Source of the DNA: JABFXX01 sp036489755
Lineage (GTDB): Bacteria > Myxococcota_A > Polyangia > Haliangiales > Haliangiaceae
Reading direction: 5' to 3'
Length of the DNA: 64,000 nt
NCBI GenBank assembly: GCA_036489755.1
Contig: DASXFD010000062.1
Location: 73,643-137,642 of the forward strand
Position 1 is the stretch's first letter; each line of letters starts with the position of its first letter. The position numbers and the translations under genes were made by a program. Shown here one piece after another: positions 1 to 10,576 of this stretch. The notes beneath the pieces were generated by a model. The model was given only the letters and a program-made list of their open reading frames with translations. It was not told the origin of the DNA and made no database searches.

Positions 1-77
1 CTCCTCGAGTCGATCGAGAACTGATGTAGGTCTCTGCGGTTTGACTCGCGGCCCGCGGCTCGGGATGATCGTCGAGG

Positions 78-1454
<1,377 letters not shown>

Positions 1455-2403
1455 CGTCGCGCTGTGGGCGCTGTGCGCGCCGCGCGCTCGTGCCCAAAGC
1501 GCGGAGGCCGAAGCGCTCTTCGACCAAGCCGAATCGCTCGAGAAGGCGGGCAAGCTCGCCGAGGCGTGCGACGCATTCGAGTCGTCGAACCGCGTCGAGG
1601 CGCGCGCCGGAACGCTCATCCGCCTCGGCGACTGCCGCGAGCGCATTCATCAGATCGCGTCCGCGTGGTCCGCATACAAGGACGCGCTGTCGCGCGTGAA
1701 GGACGAGACGAAGCGCGCGATCGCGACCGACAAGATCGCCGCACTCGCGCCGAGGTTGTCGTTTCTGACCGTCCACGTGCCGCCGGCGGCTCAGCTCGCC
1801 GGCCTCGAGCTCACGCGCAACGGTCACGCGATGGATCCGATCGAATGGAACCAGCCGGTGCCGCTCGACGGCGGTACGTACACGATCGACGCGCACGCGC
1901 CGGGACGTCTCGCGTGGCAAGGAACGGCGTCGGTTCCCGACGAGAACGGCAAGATCGCGATCGACGTGCCACCGCTCGCCGAAGATATGCACTCGCAAAC
2001 CACCTCGCCGCCCGCGATGACGAGCGCTGCCCCTGCACCGCCGCCGCGCGAGGTTTCGGCGTGGACGACCAAGCGCGAGACGGCGGTCGTCGCGGCCGGC
2101 GTGGCGGTGCTTGCCGGAGTCGGCGGCGTCGTGCTCGGCGAGCTCGCGAACGGCAAGAAGAGCGACGCCGATGGGCTCTGTCCGCAGCAAGTGTGCAGGT
2201 CGGCCGCCGACCTCGCGACGGCGTCGAATGATCTGGCGAGCGCGCGATCGCGTGCGCTCGACGCGAACATCGCGTTCGGAGTCGCCGGCGCGGCGGTGAT
2301 CGCCGCCGGCGTGTTGTGGCTGACCGGTGCGCCCGAGCAGCCGGGGCTCGCGATCGCGACCTCGCCCACCGGCGCCGTGGTCACGTTCGGCGGGCGCTTC
2401 TAA

Positions 2404-3375
2404 TCAGTTCGCGGGCTTCGACGAGTAGTACATGGTGATCGTGCCGCCGGATGAGCCGGTTCCGACGTAGAAACGGCAGCCGTCGGGCGAGACCCACGCC
2501 GGGCGGCAATCCACGTCGACGGTGTCCATGCAGTCGGCATTGTCGAGGTCGTCGAGCGTCGTCACGTTGCCGAAGTCGTCCGTCGGCGAGCTGCGCGTCG
2601 CGACGAAGACCAAGTTGGAGCGCAGAAAATAGATGGTCAGCTGATCGGGCGCGACCGTCGGGTAGTAGTCGCCGACGGTGGTCGCGTTCAGCGCGTCGGC
2701 CCGTTGGACCGTGCCGAACTGTCCGTTGCCGACCGACGGCGCCATGTAGATCGACAGCGTGGGGTCGCTGCCGCGCTGCGACGAAAACCACAGGTCGCCG
2801 TTCGCCGCGACGGACACGTAGTCGTCTTCGGCGCCGACCGCGTTGATGCCACCGCCGAGCTTCGTGCCCGATCCGAACTGCGCGGCCGATCCGCTCCGCG
2901 TCGCGACGTAGAGGTCGCGATCCGAGCCCGTCATGTGCACCGGCGGCTCACCCCACACGTAGTACAAGAGCGTGCCGTTCGACGAGATCGCCGGCGTGCT
3001 CTCGCCATCCGAGCCGTTCACACCGGTCAGCTTGGTCGGCAATCCGAACGTTCCCATCACCGGCTTGGTCGCCACGTACAGCGTATCCGGCTCGGTCGTC
3101 GCCGTACCGTCGGAGCCGAGTGCGAAGTATGCGGTCGTCTCGTCGGGCGAAAATCGCGCGACCGATCGCATCGGGACGAGCCCTTCGACGGGATTGAGGT
3201 GACCCCACGGCCCGGCGAGGTTGCACGCGGGTGGCGGCCCATCGCCCATCGCATCCATACCCGCATCGTCGGAGGCTCCGCCGCCATCGCCGACACGCAG
3301 ATGCTCGTCCGGGATCCGGCACGACATCGCGAGCGCGAGCGCAACGGCCGCCACGACAGCAAGCGCGCGAGTCAC
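2404..3375 (-). CDS. Lipoprotein with PD40/TolB-like beta-propeller
   Basis: 323 residues with a lipoprotein signal (hydrophobic stretch then LAMSC) followed by a disordered Gly/Asp/Ala linker typical of myxobacterial surface lipoproteins. The rest has repeated blades of the PD40 type (for example RFSPDETTAYF, AISSNGTLLYYVW, APDQLTIYFLRS, WVSPDGCRFYVGT), as in WD40-like TolB propellers. It probably folds as a six-bladed propeller at the cell surface or in the periplasm and may bind protein or glycan; no enzyme motif is seen. It lies 12 bases downstream of the LysE-family transporter gene on the same strand and is convergent with the TPR gene with no gap between stop codons. Confidence 0.85.
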   Translation of the reverse strand: MTRALAVVAAVALALAMSCRIPDEHLRVGDGGGASDDAGMDAMGDGPPPACNLAGPWGHLNPVEGLVPMRSVARFSPDETTAYFALGSDGTATTEPDTLYVATKPVMGTFGLPTKLTGVNGSDGESTPAISSNGTLLYYVWGEPPVHMTGSDRDLYVATRSGSAAQFGSGTKLGGGINAVGAEDDYVSVAANGDLWFSSQRGSDPTLSIYMAPSVGNGQFGTVQRADALNATTVGDYYPTVAPDQLTIYFLRSNLVFVATRSSPTDDFGNVTTLDDLDNADCMDTVDVDCRPAWVSPDGCRFYVGTGSSGGTITMYYSSKPAN

Positions 3376-3387
3376 TGACCTACGTTA

Positions 3388-4050
3388 TCACGCGACGAGG
3401 TACTTCACGGCTTTCGCGATCAAGTACGTCGCGTAGAAGATGAGCCCGACACCGACGATGCGCGGGATCCACGCGGCCTTGTCGCCGAGCACGTTCTTGC
3501 CGCGATGCGTGAGGAACGCGACGAGTGAGAACCAGCCAACGCTGCCGAGCATCACGCCGACGGTGAACGCGATGCCTTCGGTGTGCGACGCCGGCGGAAT
3601 CTGGTTGGACAGGATCACGACCCACGTCACGATCGCCGCCGGGTTCAACACGACGAGCGCGAGCCCGACGGTGAAACCCGACCACAGGTGGCGGCGCGAC
3701 AAGCGCGTTGCGACTGAATCCGACGGCGCCGGCTCATCGGTGCCGATCGCAGGTGCGGCGGGCGCGACCGGTTGACTGCGTGCGGTCAACAGCCCGTAGA
3801 CGAGCAGCACGGCGCCGCTCACGGCGTACAAGATCGGCGGGACCGATGGATACTGGCGAACGATCGGAGTAACGCCGAGCACGCCGAGGCCCGACCACAA
3901 GCCGTCGCCGCACGCGCCGCCCATGCCGACGCCGATCGCGCGGATGAACGTGTGCCGGTAGGCCGCGTCGATCACCGCCACGTTCACCGGACCGATGGGG
4001 ACGCCGGTAAGCGCGCCGGCTGCCACGCCGATCACGAAGAACAACAGCAC
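3388..4050 (-). CDS. LysE/RhtB family amino-acid exporter
   Basis: An integral membrane protein with six predicted helices and the LysE-family N-terminal signature GALTGVPIGPVNVAVI followed by a second hydrophobic hairpin (GMGGACGDGLWSGLGVLG). Family members export amino acids or related metabolites. The GTG at 4050 gives 220 residues, the usual family length, and has a GGGGGG run just upstream. An ATG at 4143 would add 31 residues and overlap the divergent hydrolase gene, so it is less likely. It is followed closely by the PD40 lipoprotein gene. The substrate cannot be told from sequence. Confidence 0.85.
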   Translation of the reverse strand: MLLFFVIGVAAGALTGVPIGPVNVAVIDAAYRHTFIRAIGVGMGGACGDGLWSGLGVLGVTPIVRQYPSVPPILYAVSGAVLLVYGLLTARSQPVAPAAPAIGTDEPAPSDSVATRLSRRHLWSGFTVGLALVVLNPAAIVTWVVILSNQIPPASHTEGIAFTVGVMLGSVGWFSLVAFLTHRGKNVLGDKAAWIPRIVGVGLIFYATYLIAKAVKYLVA

Positions 4051-4090
4051 GATGCCCCCCGTGCTATACAGCAGCGTGCGCGCGCCTGCT

Positions 4091-4867
4091 ATGGCGAAAG
4101 CGGGATTGGATGGCCCGTCGGTGACGTGGTTGGGCCACGCCACCGCGGTCGCTCAACTCGGCGCATCGCGCGTCGTGTTCGACCCGCTGTTGCCGTGGCG
4201 CGCGCGCCGCGCCGGTCGTGTCGATGCCGTGCTGATCACCCACTCGCACGTCGATCACTTGAACCGATGGAGCTTGCGCGCGCTGGATCGCGACACGCAC
4301 CTCGTCGTACCGCGCGGGAGCGCGGCGATCGTCGCGGACCTCGGCTTTGCGAAGGTCACCGAGGTCACGGCCGGCGATCAGCTGTCGATCGGCGAGCTCG
4401 ACATCGAAGCGGTGCAGACGCGTCACGACAACGGGCGCTGGCGCAAAGGCGACGCGCCGGAGTGTGTCGGCTACGTCGTCGCCGGCGGCGGCGCGACGCT
4501 GCATCACGCGGGCGACGTCGACTTTTCGAATCACGCGATCTTCGACGACATCGGCAAGCGGTTCACGCTCGACGCGACGCTGCTTCCGATCGGCGGGATG
4601 ATGCCGGTCTGGTACTACCGGCTGCGTAACAAGGCGCTCGATCGCGGCATCCACATCGATCCTGATTGCGCGCTCGACATCTACGAGCGACTCGGCGCGC
4701 GCGCGCTGGTGCCGATCCATTGGGGGACCGTGCACCTGCGGCTCGGCTTGCCGTCGATGCCGCGGCGCCGGCTCGAAAAGATCGCGGCGCAGCGCGACGC
4801 GCGCGGCGTGCAGATTCTCGGTCACGGCGAAGCTCTGTTATTGAATCTGGCCAAGGAACGCGCATGA
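4091..4867 (+). CDS. MBL-fold metal-dependent hydrolase (UlaG/NAPE-PLD-like)
   Basis: A 258-residue metallo-beta-lactamase-fold hydrolase. Visible metal ligands are HSHVDH (THSHVDHLN), a histidine in HHAGDVDF and a late histidine in PIHWGT. The opening TWLGHAT is typical of the UlaG-like and NAPE-PLD-like branch, whose members hydrolyse lactones or phosphodiesters in lipids. The ATG at 4091 is used because an upstream ATG in frame adds residues that do not belong to the fold and overlap the divergent transporter gene. It stands head to head with the LysE gene across about 40 bases and is followed after 7 bases by a small secreted-protein gene. Substrate unknown. Confidence 0.88.
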   Translation: MAKAGLDGPSVTWLGHATAVAQLGASRVVFDPLLPWRARRAGRVDAVLITHSHVDHLNRWSLRALDRDTHLVVPRGSAAIVADLGFAKVTEVTAGDQLSIGELDIEAVQTRHDNGRWRKGDAPECVGYVVAGGGATLHHAGDVDFSNHAIFDDIGKRFTLDATLLPIGGMMPVWYYRLRNKALDRGIHIDPDCALDIYERLGARALVPIHWGTVHLRLGLPSMPRRRLEKIAAQRDARGVQILGHGEALLLNLAKERA

Positions 4868-4874
4868 TCGGGCG

Positions 4875-5411
4875 ATGCTGGCATTACGGGCGTCGGGATT
4901 CGTCGAGCTGATCGTCGCGGCCGCCGCGACCGCGTTGCTCGCGAGCGCACGACCGGCGCCGGTGCAGCATGCGTTCGCGATGCCGACGCTGCCGACGGTT
5001 CGTGTCGCGAGCGTGCCCGCCGTCGAGCCGAGCGCGTGCTGGCTGCTGCCGTCGTCGGGCGCGAAGGCGTACGTCTCGCACCGCTTCGACGACGCCGAAG
5101 CGCTGCTTTCCGATGCGTGCGCCGACCCCGACCGGCAGCTGCTCCAGCAGATGAGCTGGTTGTGGCGCGAGGCCGACAACGGCAACCTCGAAGAGCGCTA
5201 CGACGCGCTGCTCGCCGTGCGCGCGATCGACGTCTCGTTCGGCGGCCTGCTCGCGGACGAGATCGATGCGCGGACGCGCGCGGTTGTCGAGCCGTTCGCG
5301 ATGCAGCTCGTCACGCAGCATCGCGGCGACGAGGCCGAGACGGTGATCCAGCACGGCAAGCTGCTCGGCGTCGACATGCGCGCCGCCGAGCGCCGCATGC
5401 CGCGAAACTAG
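4875..5411 (+). CDS. Small exported or membrane-anchored hypothetical protein
   Basis: 178 residues with an N-terminal hydrophobic segment (ELIVAAAATALLASARP) that could be a signal peptide or anchor. The remainder is mostly helical and acidic, with one Cys pair candidate (SACW and SDACAD); no family is recognised. The start lies 7 bases after the MBL hydrolase gene, suggesting co-transcription. Its stop codon overlaps the stop codon of the oppositely oriented CHAT gene on a CTAG palindrome at 5408-5411. Confidence 0.72.
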   Translation: MLALRASGFVELIVAAAATALLASARPAPVQHAFAMPTLPTVRVASVPAVEPSACWLLPSSGAKAYVSHRFDDAEALLSDACADPDRQLLQQMSWLWREADNGNLEERYDALLAVRAIDVSFGGLLADEIDARTRAVVEPFAMQLVTQHRGDEAETVIQHGKLLGVDMRAAERRMPRN

Positions 5412-8392
5412 AGCGGGCTGTTGTCGCCGGCGGCGAGGAATGCGGCCCAGTAGAACGGGTGCGCGTACTTCGGGTTGTGGTGGATCTCGAGCTGGATGTC
5501 GCGGAGCGCGTCGCTGCGCGGCTTTCCCGCTTTGAGTCGCGCGTAGTAACCGGCCATCAGATCGCGCGTCGCCGCATCGTCGACCTGCCACAGCGACATC
5601 ACGAGCCCTTCGGCGCCGGCGATCACGAGCGCGCGGCGCAGGCCGTAGACGCCGTCGCCGTTGGTCACCTTGCCGTTGCCGGTATCGCACGCCGACAACA
5701 CGACGAGCTCGGTGCCCCACAGATCCAAACCCGATGCTTCGAGCGCGGTGAGGATGCCGTCGTCGTTGCCGCTCTTGAGCTTGTTCGCGCCGGCGAGCGC
5801 GAGGCCCGAGCGCAGCAGCGGATTCTCGCCGCCGGTCGGCTGCGGCGCGGCGGCCATGCCCATCGGCGTCGCGATCTGCTGGCCGTTCGTGTCGCGCGAC
5901 GGCTTCGGCGGCTCGTCGGGCAAGAAGAAGCCGTGCGTCGCGAGGTGCAGGATGCGCGGGCCATGCAGCTGCTTGAGCGCGGTCTCGGTCGCGCGCGCGC
6001 CGCGGTAGTCGGTAAAGCCGGCCCACGTCTTCTCGACGAGGTCGGCTTCTTCGCCGGTGCCCGGCAGCTGCGGCCACATCAGCGACGACAGATCTTCCGA
6101 GCGTGCGCCGCGCGTGCCGTCGGAGGTGCCGCCACCGGTCGCATCGAACGCCGGGTTCGCGAACATCACGCCGCCGCCCTGCGCCTTGCTGCGCACGGCC
6201 AGCCGCAGCAGATCGCGGCCCGACGTCAGGTACGTGAAGTTGTCGTGCTCGAGCAAGAGCTCGCCCTTGTCGTCGACGAGCGCCGAGAACGGCACGAGGT
6301 TGAGCGCACCGTCGGGCGCGATCAGGATCTCCGTGGCGCTGCCGAGCGGGCCGGCGAGCTTGCCGAGCGTGAGCGTGTAGAGCGCGTGGCCGAGGTCGGT
6401 CGCGTGCGTGTTCTTCGGATTCGACACCGCCTTGCGGAACGCCACGATCGCGTCGTCGATCGGCTGGGCCGGCCCGAGATCGATGAACACCGGATCGCCG
6501 GTCTGTGCGAGCACGTACGCCGCGTAGTGGCGCGCCGGCTTCGGCGTCGTCGGCGTGTAGTACGTGACCTTCACGTCGTACGGCTGGAAGTTGATGATCT
6601 CGACGAGCCGCGCGCCTTTCGGCACGAGCTTCTGAATCGCCGCGAGCGAGATCGGCTGGCTGACCGCGCGGTACTGCGCGCTCTTGTCGCCGACTTTGAT
6701 CTCGAGCTGCGCGATTTGCTCTTCGAGCGCCGCGACGGTCTTGGTGTAATCGTCGTCGCCGGTCGCCGATGGGCCTGCGACGGTGAGCTTGGCGAGCTGC
6801 GAGCGCGCGGACGCGAGATCGTCGAGCAGCTTCTTGTCGTCGGGCGACAGCTTCGAGCGGATCGTCGCCATGCTCGCGGCGGCGGCGTCGAGCACGCGGC
6901 CTTTGCGGCGCAGCACCGTCTCGAGCCCGAGCCGTGCCGCGGTCGCATTCTTCGGTGCGAAGATCGCCGCGAAGTTGATCGCCGAGTCGAGCACGTACGC
7001 GTGCTGCGCGAAGTACAGCTCGTGATCGGACTCGGTGCCGGTCTGCAGCACGTTCGACAGCTCGCGCTCGGCGATGTCGAGGCTGTCGGCGAGCGCCTTG
7101 CCCGCCGCCGTGAAGTCGCCGCTGCGCATGTAGATGGTCGCGAGCTGCATCTCGGCGATGCCGTAGAGCGGATGCCGCTTGCCGTACATCGCGCCGGCCG
7201 AGTCGCGATACGCGATCAGCTTTTGCGCCGCCGGGCCGAGCTTGCCGAGATCCTTCAGCACGTCGGCGATCGACATGTCGAACGTGTGCTCGAATCGCTT
7301 GCCCTTCTTCGCGAAGGTCGCCGCGGCTTTCTCGAGCACCGCCAGCGCTTCTTGCGGGTGGCCTTCGGCGCGGTCGAGGTCGGCGAGCATCGCATCCCAC
7401 GCGCCCGTGCGCGTGGTGCGCGCGTCGAGGTCGTACGCCTTGCGCATCAGCTTGTCGGCGTCGGCGAGGTCGTCGATCGCGCGGTCGTTCATCGCGAGCT
7501 GTCCATACATGCCGGGCAGCGACGGATCATCCGGGTTCTTCGCTTCGACCCGCGCGATCTCCTTGGTGTACTCGTCGATGACCTGCAGCGTGAGTGGCTT
7601 CGCGAGATCGTCGCGCCCGCCGGCGCGATAGATCAGCGCGATCGACCACTTCACGCCGGCCTGCATCATCACGTTCGCCAGCGGCGTGTTGTCGACGATG
7701 TGGATCGCGCGGTTGTACAGCTCGACCGCTTTCGGTTGCTGGTTCGCCTGCCAGTACGCGTACGCGAGCGCCTGCGTGACGCCCAACATGCCGAGGTCGT
7801 CCTTCGACTTCGCGTTGGCCTCGTCGATCGCGTACGCCTGCTCGTAGATGCGCAGGCCTGCCGCGTACTCGCCGCGCATGCCGAGCAGCGACGCGTACAT
7901 GATCAGGTAACCCGCGTAGCTCTGACTGTGATCGCCGTCGAGCTTCTTCGCGATCGCGAGCTCGCGCTGCACGTACGGCTCGACCTCGGCGTAGCGACCT
8001 TGCACGTAGAGGTACGTGAGCGTCTGCGGAATCGCGCCGAGCACTTCGCGCGACTCGGCGCCGTGCTTGGTCTCGGCGTCGGCGAGCATCTCGAGGTAGA
8101 GCTTGTGCGCGCCGAGGTCGTCGCCGCTGGCGGCGAGCATGCCGGCGAGCGCGCCTTCGCGCATGCGCACCATCGGCGAGTCGTCGCCGGAGATCTTGCG
8201 CTGCAGGTCGTACATCTTGCGCGCGACCTTCGCGGCCGGCACGTAGGCCTGCTTCATCTGCAGGTCGCGCAAGATCGCGTCGAGCTTCTTGAGCTCGACT
8301 TCGTCGGCCGACGGCGGTGGCTTCGGCGGCCTCGGCCCGGCGACCGCGGTGACCGAGACGAGCAGCGCTACGACGAGCGAGGCGACGCGCAT
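5408..8392 (-). CDS. Exported TPR-CHAT protein (caspase-like protease)
   Basis: 994 residues: signal peptide (about 1-20), many helical TPR units (about 40-520), a coiled-coil-like stretch (about 510-570), then a C-terminal CHAT domain (about 620-994). CHAT is the Caspase HetF-Associated-with-TPR clan CD cysteine peptidase fold. The catalytic dyad is intact: H820 in LATHGFF and C902 in VLSACDTGNG. Known relatives include HetF and the type III-E CRISPR protease Csx29, where TPRs gate protease access. The signal peptide puts this copy in the periplasm or outside the cell, unlike cytoplasmic effector CHATs. No CRISPR array or toxin substrate such as a gasdermin is nearby. It is convergent with the small gene before it. 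Confidence 0.9.
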   Translation of the reverse strand: MRVASLVVALLVSVTAVAGPRPPKPPPSADEVELKKLDAILRDLQMKQAYVPAAKVARKMYDLQRKISGDDSPMVRMREGALAGMLAASGDDLGAHKLYLEMLADAETKHGAESREVLGAIPQTLTYLYVQGRYAEVEPYVQRELAIAKKLDGDHSQSYAGYLIMYASLLGMRGEYAAGLRIYEQAYAIDEANAKSKDDLGMLGVTQALAYAYWQANQQPKAVELYNRAIHIVDNTPLANVMMQAGVKWSIALIYRAGGRDDLAKPLTLQVIDEYTKEIARVEAKNPDDPSLPGMYGQLAMNDRAIDDLADADKLMRKAYDLDARTTRTGAWDAMLADLDRAEGHPQEALAVLEKAAATFAKKGKRFEHTFDMSIADVLKDLGKLGPAAQKLIAYRDSAGAMYGKRHPLYGIAEMQLATIYMRSGDFTAAGKALADSLDIAERELSNVLQTGTESDHELYFAQHAYVLDSAINFAAIFAPKNATAARLGLETVLRRKGRVLDAAAASMATIRSKLSPDDKKLLDDLASARSQLAKLTVAGPSATGDDDYTKTVAALEEQIAQLEIKVGDKSAQYRAVSQPISLAAIQKLVPKGARLVEIINFQPYDVKVTYYTPTTPKPARHYAAYVLAQTGDPVFIDLGPAQPIDDAIVAFRKAVSNPKNTHATDLGHALYTLTLGKLAGPLGSATEILIAPDGALNLVPFSALVDDKGELLLEHDNFTYLTSGRDLLRLAVRSKAQGGGVMFANPAFDATGGGTSDGTRGARSEDLSSLMWPQLPGTGEEADLVEKTWAGFTDYRGARATETALKQLHGPRILHLATHGFFLPDEPPKPSRDTNGQQIATPMGMAAAPQPTGGENPLLRSGLALAGANKLKSGNDDGILTALEASGLDLWGTELVVLSACDTGNGKVTNGDGVYGLRRALVIAGAEGLVMSLWQVDDAATRDLMAGYYARLKAGKPRSDALRDIQLEIHHNPKYAHPFYWAAFLAAGDNSPL

Positions 8393-8469
8393 GCCCCGAC
8401 GTTACACGACGCCAGGCTCGTTAGATCGCCGTGCCGCGACGTGCGTTGGGGTTCCCTCGAGGAGGCTCC

Positions 8470-9084
8470 ATGAAATCCGTCCGCAACATCGTCATGCTCA
8501 CCGTGTCTCTCGCAATGCTGATCGGGACCGCGCTCGCCGAGCCGGTCCACCACGACACGAAGTTCCGCAGTGTCCCCGACGCGAAGCTGCAGATCCGCGC
8601 GGTCGAGTACGACGGCGAGGTCAACGGCACGCTCAAGGTCGAGATCAAGAACGCCGACAAGGTCGCGCACTCGTTCGTCGCGACCGGCCTCTACTTCGTG
8701 CCCGAGGGCAACCCCGACACCGCGCCGCAGCGGCTCGGCGCCGTCGGGCCGATGCGGATCGGCGCGGATCAGGAACGCGCGCAGGTCGACGTGCCGCCCG
8801 GCAAGACCGTCGAGGTCGCGCTCGACGTGTTCTGCATCGACTCGCATCGCGGCAGCCCGTCGCCGGCGAACGCGTTCGACGTCGGCAAGAGCCGGATGCC
8901 CGCCGAGCTGTCGCAGACGATCGAGACGCGCGCGCAGGTCGCGGTCGATACCGCGGCGAAAACCTCGCCGCCGGCCGCGGCACGGCCCGCCGCGAAGGCC
9001 GCGATCCAGTCCGAGGTCTGGCGCGCCCGCGACGCCAAGTGGACGAAGCTCGACGGCGAAGGCAAGCAAGAAGCCGGCAAGTAG
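8470..9084 (+). CDS. Exported hypothetical protein with Ala/Pro-rich tail
   Basis: 204 residues. A clear signal peptide (SLAMLIGTALAEP) precedes a beta-rich domain (about 25-150) of unknown family. The pattern of a short transmembrane-free beta sandwich, including VEVALDVFCIDSHRGSP, resembles small periplasmic domains; the tail is Ala/Pro-rich then charged. The ATG at 8470 is fixed by GAGGAGG seven bases upstream; an in-frame ATG at 8431 would hide the signal peptide. It stands alone between the divergent CHAT gene and a convergent gene whose stop lies one base beyond. Confidence 0.78.
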   Translation: MKSVRNIVMLTVSLAMLIGTALAEPVHHDTKFRSVPDAKLQIRAVEYDGEVNGTLKVEIKNADKVAHSFVATGLYFVPEGNPDTAPQRLGAVGPMRIGADQERAQVDVPPGKTVEVALDVFCIDSHRGSPSPANAFDVGKSRMPAELSQTIETRAQVAVDTAAKTSPPAAARPAAKAAIQSEVWRARDAKWTKLDGEGKQEAGK

Positions 9085-9085
9085 C

Positions 9086-9319
9086 TCAGAGCACGCCGTG
9101 GAAGCGCAGCGCGCCGATCACGCCGACCGTGGCCATGATGAGGCCCATCGTGTAGCCGAAGCGCCGGTCGCGCACGACCGGATCCGCGCGATCGAGCTTG
9201 CGCGTGCGCGCGAGGTTGAACCCGTCGTACACGAGCCACAGCGCGCTGACCCCGCCGACGCAGAACGTGATGAACCACATGAACGTGGTCGTCGACACGA
9301 GCTGGTGCGCTTCGGTCAC
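9086..9319 (-). CDS. Small two-helix membrane protein
   Basis: 77 residues starting at GTG. Two predicted membrane helices (TFMWFITFCVGGVSALWLVYDG and GLIMATVGVIGALRF) are joined by a short basic loop. The GTGA overlap with the stop of the upstream CDP-alcohol phosphotransferase gene means translation is probably coupled, and it is the last gene of the minus-strand lipid cluster. It may be an accessory subunit of the phosphatidyltransferase, which is inference. No named family is recognised. Confidence 0.72.
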   Translation of the reverse strand: MTEAHQLVSTTTFMWFITFCVGGVSALWLVYDGFNLARTRKLDRADPVVRDRRFGYTMGLIMATVGVIGALRFHGVL

Positions 9320-9888
9320 TGGGGCACCGGGTCGACGAGCATGCGCTTGGCGTCGTAGCAGAGGATGGTGACCATCACGAACGGGAACACCCAGAAGAAG
9401 TACCTGACCTCGTAGGCGCTCGTCGCGAAGCCGATGAGGTAGCCGGTGTACGCGACGAGCCGCTCCATCGCGTACGACTTGTAGTTCGTGGCGCGGCCGG
9501 CTCGCATGCCGTACACGACGCGCATCGCACCGTTGGCGATGCCGAGCGCGATCACGAGGATGACCGGCACGACCGGGGCCCAGCCGTACGCCGCGACGAT
9601 CACGAGGCCGAAGCCGTAGCAGAGCGCGTCGGCGATCGCGTCGAAGAGCTCGCCGAACGCGCTCCGGCAATCGAACACGCGCGCGACGAGCCCGTCGAGC
9701 TTGTCGAGCAGCCCGCAGATCAGCATGAACAGCGTCGCCCACTGGTGGTAGCCGTGCATCACGGCCCACACGAACGGTGGCAGCGTCAGAAATCGCGACG
9801 CGGTCACAGCGTTCGCCGGGTTCCACGGCGAAACCGTGCGCGCTTCTGCGACCGCGGCCACGCTAGCCTGCTTGCGCTTGATCGTCAT
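9316..9888 (-). CDS. CDP-alcohol phosphatidyltransferase (first paralogue)
   Basis: 190-residue membrane enzyme that transfers a phospho-head group or phosphatidyl group from a CDP-alcohol. The complete family signature D-x2-DG-x2-AR-x8-G-x3-D-x3-D is visible, beginning DKLDGLVAR and ending GELFDAIAD (about residues 62-87), with several hydrophobic helices around it. Relatives include PssA (phosphatidylserine synthase) and PgsA; sequence alone does not decide. It overlaps the upstream paralogue by 26 bases and the next gene by GTGA, so three genes are tightly coupled. Confidence 0.9.
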   Translation of the reverse strand: MTIKRKQASVAAVAEARTVSPWNPANAVTASRFLTLPPFVWAVMHGYHQWATLFMLICGLLDKLDGLVARVFDCRSAFGELFDAIADALCYGFGLVIVAAYGWAPVVPVILVIALGIANGAMRVVYGMRAGRATNYKSYAMERLVAYTGYLIGFATSAYEVRYFFWVFPFVMVTILCYDAKRMLVDPVPQ

Positions 9889-10543
9889 CGACGACCAGGC
9901 CTGGATCGACGAACCGGTAGCGCTTCCACGCGAACCGCACGCGCTGGAGCAGCGACACGTGGCTCATGATCGCGACGGCCCAGCAGCCGGCGAGCAGCGG
10001 CCGCGGATCGTGCAGCAGCGCGGTGAAGAACACGCCGAGCCCGTAATAGATCAGGAACTCGGCCGAGCCGAACAGCCCGACGACGTCGACCGGGTGGCCG
10101 ATCTTGCCCTTCTCGCGCCACACGTCTTGTTGGCTCTCGGCGTAGATCGACAGCTTGATGATGACGTTCGTGAGCGCGCCGGTGATGCCGAAGCCGAGCA
10201 CGATGAGCACGTGCGGGTAGTCGAACGACAGGTTCAGGCAGCCGCCCGCGTACATGATGCCGAGCACCCAACGGTCGCAGACGTCGTCCATCACCGCGCC
10301 GAACGTGCTGCGCTGGTTGAAGTTGCGCGCCTTGTAGCCGTCGATGTGATCGACGAGCCCGCGCAGCACGAGCAACACGAAGCCGGGCCACCACATCGCG
10401 CGGTAGAACATCCAGCCGCCGACGAGCCCGATCACCGCACCGAGCGCCGTCCACGCATTCGCGTGGATCGGCAGCTTGGCGAGCGCCGCCACGATCGGAT
10501 GGATCAACCGATCGATGTGCTTGCGAAACGCGAACAGGTTCAT
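9863..10543 (-). CDS. CDP-alcohol phosphatidyltransferase (second paralogue)
   Basis: 226 residues, about six membrane helices. The catalytic signature is complete: DHIDGYKAR, eight residues, then GAVMDDVCD (about residues 64-89). A cytoplasmic amphipathic N-terminus (LFAFRKHIDRLIHP) precedes helix 1. Two diverged CDP-alcohol enzymes encoded in overlap suggest sequential or alternative lipid head-group steps. The preceding gene in the same direction is a class III aminotransferase, 33 bases away. The head group is not known. Confidence 0.9.
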   Translation of the reverse strand: MNLFAFRKHIDRLIHPIVAALAKLPIHANAWTALGAVIGLVGGWMFYRAMWWPGFVLLVLRGLVDHIDGYKARNFNQRSTFGAVMDDVCDRWVLGIMYAGGCLNLSFDYPHVLIVLGFGITGALTNVIIKLSIYAESQQDVWREKGKIGHPVDVVGLFGSAEFLIYYGLGVFFTALLHDPRPLLAGCWAVAIMSHVSLLQRVRFAWKRYRFVDPGLVVDDDQAQAG

Positions 10544-10576
10544 GGGCGGGCGAAAGGTACCCTAGTTGGCTACGAG

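Noticed and set aside
5036..8473. Very long open frame on the plus strand opposite the CHAT gene
   Set aside because: Arg/Val-rich product without domain pattern; it is the mirror of a true gene with signal peptide and catalytic motifs. The same applies to long mirror frames at 13551-17342, 19559-22945 and 60003-62843.
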